Notes under the pieces: model-generated
What the model was told of the DNA's origin: nothing
Seen by the model: the letters and a program-made list of their open reading frames with translations, nothing else
The model's database searches: none
Part shown: positions 7,004-14,723 of the stretch, piece after piece
Numbering within the stretch: position 1 is the first letter of the stretch
How the letters are laid out: every line of letters starts with the position of its first letter
Origin: Desulfobulbaceae bacterium UBA5611
Lineage (GTDB): Bacteria > Desulfobacterota > Desulfobulbia > Desulfobulbales > Desulfocapsaceae
DNA length: 20,586 nucleotides
NCBI GenBank assembly: GCA_002424635.1
Contig: DIKT01000039.1
Span: 112,667 to 133,252 of the forward strand
Direction: 5' to 3'
Made by a program: the position numbers and the translations under genes

Positions 7004-9352
7004 TCACTCTCCCTTTCTTCCGGACTGGGCAGCCAAAGAGAAAATTAATCTCTGTTGCCAGAGCAGTACTTTGCCTGTCTCTTCAAAAAGAATTTGCTGT
7101 GGCTCATCATTATAACCTGATTGCGGCTCAAAAATACGTTCGAGATTATGGTCAAGAGATTGAAATAATGACAATGCTTCCGAATCTGCTCCTTCCCGAC
7201 AGGTCTCAATATAGCGACCAACTGTTTCCAGCAGCTGCAGGAAAATATTATTAATATGCTGGGCCTGCCGTCTTTGATATAAATTGTTTATTTCCGTAAA
7301 AAAGAGCGGAAAACCAACATCATATTTCTTCACAAGAATGGAAGCAATGCTGTCATGAAGAGCGGCAAGAGATGCTTGTGCTGCGGCCATCTCAGTGTCA
7401 GCAGCTATATCTTCACTATCCAAAGGAAGCTCATCAACTTCTACATCGTCGCCAACAGGTTCAAAGACAACCTCCATATCCGTGCTTACTGAAGCAGGTT
7501 TTTCTCCAGCAACCTCTTCAAACAGAATATCAGTAACTATTGGTGCAAATTTGTAGTTACCAGCCGATGTTTCGGCCGCTAATAACTCCTGATCTTCGGC
7601 CCACTCAAATTCTGAGGTAACAGGAGACTCTTCTTCATCAGACCCCAAAATCTCAGGTGCGGGTTTCTCTTCTTCCTTTTCCTGCCGCAAGGATTCACTA
7701 ATTATTACCGGGCCGGATTCCTCATCAGCAGTGGCCTGAGAAATATTATCCTGTCCTGATTCCGTAATTTCAGGGCCAAAAAAGGAATCAAGCCGATCTT
7801 CAAGATCAGACTCTCCCTCATCAGAATCAGCGGCAAATTCTGATTCGCGAAAGCCATATTCCTCATCACTAAATACCAGAGCAGGAGCCACTCCCTGGTG
7901 ATCAAAGGGCAAAGCCGCCTCTTCTGAATCATCATCGGCATCCGATTCGACATCAAGGCCGGGAATGAAAGGTTCATGGTTCAAGGAGTCCGGCGGCGGC
8001 GCTTTCGCGGAAGCCTCCTCTTCGGCATAAAGACTCTGGTCACTGATATCCACCAAAGCCGGCGCCAGCTTGCCACGCTGGACAGGCAGGGCCATTTCAT
8101 CGGAGTCATCGTCCTCTTCAGTCTCCACATTTACACCTGACAAGGCAAGATCAGACGCCTCAGCTCCCGGCTCAACTTCCTCATCTTCACCAAACAAGGA
8201 ATCGAGCCGGGAATCTACATCAAACCCTTCTGAGACTATATTATCTGTCTGGTCAGTGACTTCGACCAATTGCTCTGCCGTCTCCGCCTCTGTTTCACCA
8301 AAAAAGCTGGCCAGGCGTTTATTAATATCACTCCTGAAAGGTTCGCCATCGTCACGAAAGCCGCGACTATCAGCCGGCATATCAGCAAATGCCGGCGTAA
8401 TATCACCACTTTCTTCATTATCCTCATCATCTTCTGCAGGTTCAGAATCATCAGCCGCCACAACCACAACCTCAGCGGCAATTTTGGCTATAAGTGCCTT
8501 AAAAGCTTTAAATTTTTTGACCTCAGCAACAAGAATGGCTTTTTCCTGATCCGTGGACAAGACCTCAGCATGAATCCTTTCCAAGCCCTGATAGAAAGAA
8601 TGAAGCAGTTTAACGGCATCAGGATGGGCACTACTTTTATTTAAAAGAATATAATTCGCCAGCGCGCCAAGGCCCTGTAGCAATATTAACTTGGCCTTGC
8701 TTTCACTAAAAATCTTTTCCAGCCTGCTTACTTCTTGCGATAATTGGACCAGCTCTGCTTCCCTGCTTTTCCCATCTATGGCCTCTACGATAGCTTTCAA
8801 ATTTGTTAAATTTTTAAGTTTCTCTTGGGAGAAGGAAGAATCCTCTGCGGCTGATACACCAAGCGGAGGCTGAGCACCAAAACTTTTCTTCTCCCTGGCA
8901 GGATCTACCTGCGCCTTAAAGTGATCAAATTTTTTAATATCCTGCAGGAGCAGCTGTTTTTTTTGTTCTTCAGTCATGGAGCCGGAAGAAACTATTTTTT
9001 CGAGATTATAATAAAAGGCGAGCAGTAATTTAATAGCATTAGGGTGGGAATGAGCCTTTTCTGAATAAATATACCGACCGATCTTCTCCAGAGCCTGGAC
9101 ATAAATAAGGTTTATTTTGTTGCCGGACCAAACATCTTTCAGATCCAGCAGCTCGGCATTTAATTGATCGAGGATATCATCGGTTATTTCCCAGTCAATC
9201 GAGAGAATAATAGTTTTGAGCTTGGCAATAGGGGCATCGTCATCACCAAGGGGTTCAAACAGATCTACGAAATCGGTTGAGAAGGATTCCTTATACTCAT
9301 CCGCCCCTACAGTCAGATCATCGTCATATTGTCCAGTATGCTGTGCCACCAT
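7004..9352 (-). CDS. Acidic triple-repeat protein, putative scaffold of a GTPase module
   Basis: A 782-residue soluble protein that I do not recognise. Three related helical modules are visible: residues 42-150, 180-292 and 655-772. Their best-conserved core reads LGRYI-like helix, then AHP-x-A-x-KLL-x-x-FY-x-x-LE-x-I (79-120, 219-260, 697-740). FEPLGDD (32-38) precedes the first module and FEPVGDD (630-636) the third. The centre (about 300-650) is strongly acidic and low-complexity, probably disordered, and holds three copies of a short motif, RLASFFG (346-352), RLDSLFG (382-388) and RLDSFFG (520-526), plus a 21-residue duplication (414-434 and 473-493; DDDS-[DE]-E ... ALP ... APALV). There are no signal peptide or membrane segments. 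It starts 9 bp after the MglA-like GTPase, so the two are almost surely co-translated. The role as a binding hub or effector of that GTPase is inference. Confidence 0.85.
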   Translation of the reverse strand: MVAQHTGQYDDDLTVGADEYKESFSTDFVDLFEPLGDDDAPIAKLKTIILSIDWEITDDILDQLNAELLDLKDVWSGNKINLIYVQALEKIGRYIYSEKAHSHPNAIKLLLAFYYNLEKIVSSGSMTEEQKKQLLLQDIKKFDHFKAQVDPAREKKSFGAQPPLGVSAAEDSSFSQEKLKNLTNLKAIVEAIDGKSREAELVQLSQEVSRLEKIFSESKAKLILLQGLGALANYILLNKSSAHPDAVKLLHSFYQGLERIHAEVLSTDQEKAILVAEVKKFKAFKALIAKIAAEVVVVAADDSEPAEDDEDNEESGDITPAFADMPADSRGFRDDGEPFRSDINKRLASFFGETEAETAEQLVEVTDQTDNIVSEGFDVDSRLDSLFGEDEEVEPGAEASDLALSGVNVETEEDDDSDEMALPVQRGKLAPALVDISDQSLYAEEEASAKAPPPDSLNHEPFIPGLDVESDADDDSEEAALPFDHQGVAPALVFSDEEYGFRESEFAADSDEGESDLEDRLDSFFGPEITESGQDNISQATADEESGPVIISESLRQEKEEEKPAPEILGSDEEESPVTSEFEWAEDQELLAAETSAGNYKFAPIVTDILFEEVAGEKPASVSTDMEVVFEPVGDDVEVDELPLDSEDIAADTEMAAAQASLAALHDSIASILVKKYDVGFPLFFTEINNLYQRRQAQHINNIFLQLLETVGRYIETCREGADSEALSLFQSLDHNLERIFEPQSGYNDEPQQILFEETGKVLLWQQRLIFSLAAQSGRKGE

Positions 9353-9361
9353 GCATTCTCT

Positions 9362-9967
9362 CTAAAGTAATTTTTTTTGTATTGAGACAACAGTCGATGA
9401 GATTATTTTCTTCAACGTTGCGGCAACATTATATCCGGTAATAGCACTTGCTTCAAAATAAGGTACCTGTAACCTGCTATTAAGATCCTGCTGTAAAACA
9501 GCAATCGGCAGCACAGGTATGCCATGATCTTTCAAGTCAATTTTATTGTATTGCATAACCAAGGGAATCTTGAAAATAGACTCTTTATAGGATTGGAGAT
9601 TTTCATGAAGCTGGTTGAGGGAGCGAATATTTTTTTCTCGCTGCTTTTCCATGGCATCGGCGACAAAAACTATCCCATCCACTCCTTTTAATACCAGTTT
9701 CCTGGTCGCATTATACTTTACCTGACCGGGTACCGTATAAAGTTGTATTTTAATATCATAGCCTTTGATCTGTCCCATATGAAAGGGCAGAAAATCAAAG
9801 AATAAGGTCCGATCGCCATGAGTTTTTAAACTCACCATTTCCGACTGGATCTGTTCCTTGAATTTACGATTGATATATTCCAGGTTTGTTGTTTTTCCAC
9901 AACGACCAGGACCATAATAAACAATCTTAACCTGGACCACTTTGTCTCTTAAGTTGATAAAACTCAA
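9362..9967 (-). CDS. MglA-like small GTPase
   Basis: A 201-residue Ras-superfamily GTPase of the MglA type. Motifs: P-loop GPGRCGKT (19-26), DFLP (58-61), the MglA-style switch TVPGQ (78-82) in place of DxxG, NKID (141-144) and SAITG (174-178). The start is TTG at 9967-9965: it gives the MSFIN opening typical of MglA proteins and has an AGGGGG ribosome site 7 bases upstream; no better ATG exists upstream. In Myxococcus, MglA sets cell polarity and drives motility with its GAP MglB, a roadblock protein. Here a roadblock gene lies 72 bp upstream and the acidic repeat protein 9 bp downstream. The process it controls in this organism (polarity, motility, secretion) is not shown by the sequence. 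Confidence 0.92.
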   Translation of the reverse strand: MSFINLRDKVVQVKIVYYGPGRCGKTTNLEYINRKFKEQIQSEMVSLKTHGDRTLFFDFLPFHMGQIKGYDIKIQLYTVPGQVKYNATRKLVLKGVDGIVFVADAMEKQREKNIRSLNQLHENLQSYKESIFKIPLVMQYNKIDLKDHGIPVLPIAVLQQDLNSRLQVPYFEASAITGYNVAATLKKIISSTVVSIQKKLL

Positions 9968-10039
9968 CCCGCTACCCCCTGACTTTTATTCAATCTTAAT
10001 ATATATGGCAAATGAACATCCTCATCGCAATAACCAGTT

Positions 10040-10441
10040 TTAGTCCTCTTTCGCCCACACTTTCTGGATCTGGTCTATAGCCTCAACTACATTGAGTCTG
10101 AGAAAACCTAAAGAAATATCTCTGCCAAACATGGTTATCAACAAAAGCTCATCATCAATTTTACTGAAGTGAATATTGCAATCCTGGCCTTTATGAAAAA
10201 GGAGTGAAAATTCAGTTTCACCAACTAATTTGGCCATGGCATCGACTGTCGCAAAATTACCTGCAGCCAGTGCGGCAAAAGAATAAATATCATACTTACT
10301 CTTTCCGGTATCTTTAACAGTAATTATATTTCCGGCCATATCAATGATAATGGCACAATCAACTCCCAGCTTTATTAACTTCTGGAATAAGATCTCTTCA
10401 ATTTGCTCAAGTTGTTCCTGATTTACGATACCATAATTCAT
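10040..10441 (-). CDS. Roadblock/LC7 domain protein, MglB-like
   Basis: A 133-residue single-domain protein with the roadblock/LC7 pattern: an N-terminal helix, a strand with CAIIIDMAGNII (29-40), a long helix rich in Ala (FAALAAGNFATVDAMAKL), two strands carrying FSLLFHKG and LLLITMFG, and a C-terminal helix. Roadblock proteins dimerise and act as partners or activators of MglA-type GTPases. As the first gene of the trio it is the likely regulator of the GTPase downstream. The ATG has an AGAGGTAA ribosome site. It is divergently transcribed from tatD, with a 277-bp intergenic region. MglB proper is usually somewhat longer, so I do not assign the gene name. Confidence 0.88.
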   Translation of the reverse strand: MNYGIVNQEQLEQIEEILFQKLIKLGVDCAIIIDMAGNIITVKDTGKSKYDIYSFAALAAGNFATVDAMAKLVGETEFSLLFHKGQDCNIHFSKIDDELLLITMFGRDISLGFLRLNVVEAIDQIQKVWAKED

Positions 10442-10507
10442 GCTTTACCTCTTGTTCTTGATTGATGCCCGATGGAACCGGAACAACTTCTTCATATGCA
10501 GATTAAA

Positions 10508-10537
10508 ATTATATTCATTGATCAGAAGGATTGATAA
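10508..10537 (-). promoter_or_regulatory. Candidate promoter of the roadblock-GTPase-scaffold operon
   Basis: On the minus strand TATAAT (10513-10508) is a perfect -10 box, with TTATCA (10537-10532) 18 bases upstream as a four-of-six -35 box. Transcription would start near 10501, leaving a leader of about 60 bases before the roadblock gene. Confidence 0.4.
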
Positions 10538-10633
10538 CACCACAATTCAATATAATTTTATAATACTTATCTATTTGAGGAACAACATCTAAACGACTGA
10601 ATAATCAACCACTATCGAAACATATCCCATACT

Positions 10634-10662
10634 AAAAAGAGAAAAGCAACTTTTCTCTTTTT
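10634..10662. terminator. Perfect 13-bp hairpin in a divergent intergenic region
   Basis: AAAAAGAGAAAAG (10634-10646), loop CAA, and CTTTTCTCTTTTT (10650-10662) pair perfectly and are followed by ATTTTC. The shape is that of an A/T-rich intrinsic terminator. It lies between two divergent genes, 56 bases before tatD, where no upstream plus-strand gene needs termination. It may shield tatD from stray transcription or attenuate its own leader. Confidence 0.4.
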
Positions 10663-10718
10663 ATTTTCAACATTGCAGCAAAAAATGGAATCTGATATTA
10701 AAGATCGAAAGGAAATTT

Positions 10719-11552
10719 ATGAAAATAAGCCCCCCCCCGCTCCCATTGCTCACTCAGGATACCTTTCTCATTGACAGTCATTGTCATCTGGACATGGATG
10801 CCTATGAAGACGATTTGGATATCATTCTTGAGCAGGCATATTGTAACCATATTCGCTATATTATCAGTATAGGTATTGACGAAGAAAGTTCACGCCAGGC
10901 CATCTCTCTGGCCAAAGAATACGACATGATCAAGGCAACCGTGGGCATCCACCCTCATGATGCAGCCCGGATCACACCCCATACCCTGGACAATCTGGCA
11001 GAGCTGGTCGAAAATAATCGTGACCATGTTGTCGGCTACGGCGAGATTGGCTTGGATTATGTGAAAAATTATGCACCGCCAGAGCTGCAAAGACGACATT
11101 TTCGTGCCCAACTGGCCCAGGCAAAAGATTTGAAGCTACCTGTAATTATCCATGATCGTGACGCCCATGCCGACACCATTCGTCTCCTGCAGGAAGCAGC
11201 TCCTTTTGAATATGGCGGCATCATGCATTGTTTTTCCGGAGACATGACCTTGGCCGCACAGGTACTGGATTTAGGCTTCCATATTTCTATACCCGGGGTC
11301 GTCACCTTTAAGAATGCCCCTGACCTCAAGGAAGTAGCCAGGCTGGCCCCGTTAAGTGCGCTGCTTGTGGAAACAGATGGCCCTTTTCTCGCGCCGGTCC
11401 CTTGGCGCGGCAAACGCAACGAGCCGGCCTTTTTACTTCATACCGCCCAGGCAATTGCTGACTTGCGAGACATTCCATTAAATGAGGTGGCCCGGCAGAC
11501 CAGCGCTAATGCCATGAGCCTTTTCCGGCTTCCAGCCCCGGTGATGAGCTGA
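10719..11552 (+). CDS. TatD-family metal-dependent hydrolase
   Basis: A 277-residue TIM-barrel hydrolase of the TatD family. Metal-site motifs are in order: HCHLD (H21, H23), GEIGLD (108-113, with E109), IIHDR (H145), MHCFSG (H170) and ETDGPF (D220). TatD enzymes are cytoplasmic metal-dependent nucleases (3'-5' exonuclease activity on single-stranded DNA and RNA for E. coli TatD) implicated in DNA repair and RNA quality control. The start ATG has a GGAAA ribosome site. An N-terminal Pro-rich tail of about 15 residues precedes the barrel and contains a run of nine C (10730-10738). It is followed one base later by the YggS-type gene, so the two share a transcript. Confidence 0.93.
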   Translation: MKISPPPLPLLTQDTFLIDSHCHLDMDAYEDDLDIILEQAYCNHIRYIISIGIDEESSRQAISLAKEYDMIKATVGIHPHDAARITPHTLDNLAELVENNRDHVVGYGEIGLDYVKNYAPPELQRRHFRAQLAQAKDLKLPVIIHDRDAHADTIRLLQEAAPFEYGGIMHCFSGDMTLAAQVLDLGFHISIPGVVTFKNAPDLKEVARLAPLSALLVETDGPFLAPVPWRGKRNEPAFLLHTAQAIADLRDIPLNEVARQTSANAMSLFRLPAPVMS

Positions 11553-11553
11553 A

Positions 11554-12246
11554 ATGATCAGCAGCAATCTAAAAGATATTCGACAAAAGATCGTAGCAAC
11601 CGCTACTCAATGCGGTCGTGACCCGGCAGCGATCAGGCTGGTCGCCGTATCGAAAAAATTTCCAACCGCCCATATCAGGGAGGCCATCAACGCCGGCCAG
11701 CTCCTGTTTGGTGAAAATTATATCCAGGAAGCAGCCCAGAAAAAACAAGAACTCGGCGATCTGGCCTCCTTTCATTTCATCGGACACCTGCAAAGCAATA
11801 AGGCCAAAACAGCAGTTCAGATCTTTCAGATGATCGAAACCGTCGATCGCTTTAAACTGGCAGCCGCCTTAGATAAAGAGCTCAAATATCAAGACAGGAC
11901 CATGGACGTCCTCGTCCAGGTCAATATCGGCCGGGAATCCCAGAAATCAGGAGTTCTTCCTCAAAATACCGAACAACTGCTGCAGCAGCTGAGGCCATTA
12001 TCGAATCTGAAGGTACGCGGTCTCATGACCATCCCTCCTTATTCCGACAATCCGGAACATACACGACCACACTTCAAAGCACTAGCCTTGCTGGCGGCAG
12101 AGATGAAAAAGAAAAATTATTTTTTTGATAACGCCCATATTGAATTATCTATGGGCATGTCAAGTGACTATCTTATTGCCATTGAGGAGGGTGCTACTCT
12201 CGTTCGGATAGGTACCGCCCTCTTTGGTCAGCGGCCGGTACAATAA
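11554..12246 (+). CDS. YggS-family pyridoxal phosphate homeostasis protein
   Basis: A 230-residue PLP-binding protein of the YggS/PROSC family. The cofactor lysine is K34 in AVSKKFP; further family signatures are FGENYIQEA, HFIGHLQSNK, SKSG-like QKSG and the C-terminal LSMGMSSDY followed by EEGATLVRIGTALFG. The length is typical. YggS proteins adopt an alanine-racemase-like barrel without known catalytic turnover and keep PLP levels and amino-acid metabolism balanced. The ATG lies one base after the tatD stop. A pdxA gene for PLP synthesis lies about 6 kb downstream on the same strand but in a different unit. Confidence 0.95.
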   Translation: MISSNLKDIRQKIVATATQCGRDPAAIRLVAVSKKFPTAHIREAINAGQLLFGENYIQEAAQKKQELGDLASFHFIGHLQSNKAKTAVQIFQMIETVDRFKLAAALDKELKYQDRTMDVLVQVNIGRESQKSGVLPQNTEQLLQQLRPLSNLKVRGLMTIPPYSDNPEHTRPHFKALALLAAEMKKKNYFFDNAHIELSMGMSSDYLIAIEEGATLVRIGTALFGQRPVQ

Positions 12247-12326
12247 CAAGAAACCTGAGGCGCGCTATTTTGCCATATCAAAGAAATTAAGTTGAGCTTT
12301 ATGTTAATCATGAGCAAAGGAACATC

Positions 12327-12806
12327 ATGAAAATTTTTGTCAGTAATTTATCTTTTCAAGTCACCGCCGACGAATTGCGTGGAGCCTTTATCACCTTCAA
12401 AAATGTTGGCTCAGTTTTCATCGTTAAAGATCGTGCCACCGGCAAATCTAAGGGCTTTGGTTATGTTGAGATAACCCCGGATGCAGAAGCCAAGGCGGCC
12501 ATAGACTTATTAAACGGCAAACTGCTGAAGGGACGAGCCATGTTGCTCAAAGTGGCTCTGCCGCCCCTGGCAAAAAAAGTTGAGGCTTCAGGAGCCCTGC
12601 ACAACAATGGCAACCAGGCTCAATATACAAAAGGCTACAAACAAGGAACTGCCAGTGGTCATACACCCAATGATAGAGGCAACCAAGGTAAAGGTCCCGC
12701 GAGGAAACAGCGTACAGAAAACAATAATAACCGCAGCCCCGGTCGCCGGTCACAAAATAAAAAAGGCGGAACCGGTGGCCAGGGCAGTGGCCGGCGCCAT
12801 CAATGA
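12327..12806 (+). CDS. RRM-domain RNA-binding protein with basic low-complexity tail
   Basis: A 159-residue protein. Residues 1-78 form one RNA recognition motif with RNP2 IFVSNL (3-8) and RNP1 KGFGYVEI (42-49), including the aromatic residues that stack on RNA bases. Residues 85-159 are a low-complexity tail rich in Asn, Gln, Gly, Lys and Arg, probably disordered and RNA-binding. Single-RRM bacterial proteins of this kind (Rbp type in cyanobacteria and deltaproteobacteria) are often cold-induced and poorly understood. The ATG has an AAAGGA ribosome site. It stands 80 bp from the YggS-type gene and about 230 bp before ffh, so it may be its own unit. Confidence 0.93.
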   Translation: MKIFVSNLSFQVTADELRGAFITFKNVGSVFIVKDRATGKSKGFGYVEITPDAEAKAAIDLLNGKLLKGRAMLLKVALPPLAKKVEASGALHNNGNQAQYTKGYKQGTASGHTPNDRGNQGKGPARKQRTENNNNRSPGRRSQNKKGGTGGQGSGRRHQ

Positions 12807-12856
12807 GTAAACAGGGACAACCCCATTGCCTTTTTCTGTTTCCTCTCGTTCCTTGC

Positions 12857-12885
12857 TTGACAGATTTTATTTTTTCTAGTATTTT
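12857..12885 (+). promoter_or_regulatory. Candidate sigma-70 promoter upstream of ffh
   Basis: TTGACA (12857-12862) is a perfect -35 box, followed after 17 bases by TATTTT (12880-12885), a four-of-six -10 box. A transcript starting near 12892 would have a leader of about 140 bases before ffh and would pass through the terminator-like hairpin at 12939-12971. Confidence 0.45.
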
Positions 12886-12938
12886 TTCACTTTTTTAAGT
12901 AAAATAATTTGTTTATTAATTTTATTAAACCATTGATA

Positions 12939-12971
12939 CGCCTTGGTCTCTGCCAGGCGATTCATTTTTTT
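12939..12971 (+). terminator. Intrinsic terminator or attenuator before ffh
   Basis: CGCCT(T)GG (12939-12946) pairs with CCAGGCG (12953-12959) around a six-base loop, with one bulged T. After five bases comes a run of seven T (12965-12971). It can end the RRM transcript, or act as an attenuator if the TTGACA promoter at 12857 is used for ffh. Confidence 0.6.
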
Positions 12972-13032
12972 GTCTTTACAAGTACTTATTGTAAGTTGGC
13001 ATTTATATTTTTTGTAAATAAAATAAGTATTT

Positions 13033-14388
13033 ATGTTTGAGAATCTGACAGATAGACTGGAAGGAGTCTTTAAAAAGCTCCGCGGTCACGGCAAGCTGAC
13101 TGAAGAGAATATCCAGGAATCCATGCGGGAAGTGCGCATGGCCCTTCTGGAAGCCGATGTTAATCTCAATGTAGTAAAACATTTCATAGCCACGGTTACC
13201 GAAAAGGCCATTGGCCTTGATGTCAGTCAGGCCTTGTCTCCAGGTCAGCAGATCATCAAGATCGTCCATGATGAGCTGGTAACCCTTCTCGGCGGTAACA
13301 CAGAGCAAATTCGTCTTGATGGCCGCCAGCCTGTTATTATCATGATGGCAGGCCTGCAAGGTTCCGGCAAGACGACCACAGCGGGTAAGCTTGCCCGCAT
13401 GCTCAAAGAAAAAGGCAGAAGACCTTATCTTGTGCCAGCCGATGTCTATCGTCCCGCAGCCATTGAACAGCTCCAGATCCTGGGTGGCAAAGTTGATGTG
13501 CCGGTACATCCATCGACGTCGGGCACCAAACCAGTGGATATCTGCCGACAGGCGGTGGCTGCTGCCAGAGCAAAAAATTACGACACCCTGATCATCGACA
13601 CCGCCGGCCGCCTGCATGTCGATGAACTTCTTATGGGGGAGTTAAAAGAGATCCAGGCTGCTGTCCAACCATCTGAAATTCTGTTCGTGGCTGATGCCAT
13701 GACAGGACAGGATGCAGTTACTGTGGCCAGTAAGTTCAATCAAGATCTTGAAATAACAGGTATTGTCCTTACCAAAATGGAAGGTGATGCCCGTGGCGGT
13801 GCCGCCCTTTCCATTAAGAATATCACCGGCAAGCCTATAAAATTTGCCGGTGTCGGTGAAGGCCTGGATGCGCTGGAGATCTTTCATCCAGATCGGACGG
13901 CCTCACGCATCCTGGGCATGGGCGACGTCCTCACCCTGATTGAAAGGGCTGAAGCCGTAGTTGACAAGAAAAAAGCAGACAAGCTGGTCCATAAGCTCAG
14001 ACAGAACACCTTTACTCTGGAAGATTTTCTTGACCAGATCCAGCAGATAAAAAAGATGGGCTCGCTGGAACAGATCTTGAGCATGATTCCCGGCATCAAC
14101 AAGCTCAAACAGCTGAAAGACGCGCCTCAACCTAATGAGAAAGAGCTGGCCAAAACCGAGGCAATTATTCGCTCCATGACCAGGAAGGAACGGCAGAATT
14201 ACGCTATTATCAACACCAGTCGCCGACAACGGATAGCCACCGGTTCAGGCACGGATGTGGCTGATGTCAACCGGGTGATCAAAAGTTATTCAACTATGTT
14301 GAAAATGATGCAGAAAATGCGCGGCAAGCCGGGATTGATTACCGGTCAGAAAAGACGGAAGCTGCCTAAGGGTGTGCGTAAAATGTAA
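13033..14388 (+). CDS. ffh: Signal recognition particle protein Ffh
   Basis: A 451-residue SRP54 homologue. It has an N-terminal four-helix domain (1-90), a GTPase domain with GLQGSGKTT (107-115), DVYRPAA (137-143), DTAGR (189-193) and TKMEGDARGG (247-256), and a C-terminal M domain (about 320-451) rich in Met with a basic tail, which binds 4.5S RNA and signal sequences. Ffh delivers nascent inner-membrane proteins to FtsY at the membrane. The start ATG lacks a visible ribosome site in an AT-rich leader (preceded by AAGTATTT), yet the protein begins with the canonical MFENLTDRL. It heads the rpsP-khpA-rimM-trmD cluster, an arrangement common in bacteria, with an 83-bp gap to rpsP. Confidence 0.97.
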   Translation: MFENLTDRLEGVFKKLRGHGKLTEENIQESMREVRMALLEADVNLNVVKHFIATVTEKAIGLDVSQALSPGQQIIKIVHDELVTLLGGNTEQIRLDGRQPVIIMMAGLQGSGKTTTAGKLARMLKEKGRRPYLVPADVYRPAAIEQLQILGGKVDVPVHPSTSGTKPVDICRQAVAAARAKNYDTLIIDTAGRLHVDELLMGELKEIQAAVQPSEILFVADAMTGQDAVTVASKFNQDLEITGIVLTKMEGDARGGAALSIKNITGKPIKFAGVGEGLDALEIFHPDRTASRILGMGDVLTLIERAEAVVDKKKADKLVHKLRQNTFTLEDFLDQIQQIKKMGSLEQILSMIPGINKLKQLKDAPQPNEKELAKTEAIIRSMTRKERQNYAIINTSRRQRIATGSGTDVADVNRVIKSYSTMLKMMQKMRGKPGLITGQKRRKLPKGVRKM

Positions 14389-14471
14389 CTATCTCTTTTC
14401 GGCTGGTCCAGTCGGAAACAACTCAGGTTTTATTAAAAGTATTTTTCATACATCAAAGGGAGTTATCAGTA

Positions 14472-14717
14472 ATGGCAGTTCGAATTCGTTTAACCAGATT
14501 TGGCAGAAAGAAAAAACCCTTCTATCGTATTGTCGTAGCAGACAGCGAACGTCAACGTGATGGCAAGTTCCTTGATATCGTTGGCACTTACGATCCCATG
14601 CAGAATCCTGCCGAGATAAAGATCAATGCTGATAAATTGCAGGATTGGATGGGAAAAGGCGCTTTACCATCCACCACTGTCAAGAGTTTGATCAAAAAAG
14701 TTTCAGTCAGCGCATAA
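14472..14717 (+). CDS. rpsP: 30S ribosomal protein S16
   Basis: An 81-residue S16 protein opening with MAVRIRLTRFGRKKKPFYRIV, with the internal DGKFLDIVGTYDP typical of the family. It binds 16S rRNA early in 30S assembly. The ATG is preceded by AAAGGGAG. The khpA start lies six bases after its stop. Pairing with rimM two genes downstream matches the usual 30S-maturation operon. Confidence 0.97.
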   Translation: MAVRIRLTRFGRKKKPFYRIVVADSERQRDGKFLDIVGTYDPMQNPAEIKINADKLQDWMGKGALPSTTVKSLIKKVSVSA

Positions 14718-14723
14718 CGGGCT

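Noticed and set aside
8070..8549. A 159-codon plus-strand frame, Ser-rich, inside the acidic repeat gene
   Set aside because: It is the reverse complement of Asp/Glu codons, which yields long Ser/Ser-Thr runs. It has no ribosome site and the opposite strand carries clear repeats and operon context.
13003..13617. A 204-codon minus-strand frame opposite ffh
   Set aside because: ffh on the plus strand is unmistakable, and the antisense peptide shows no family pattern.
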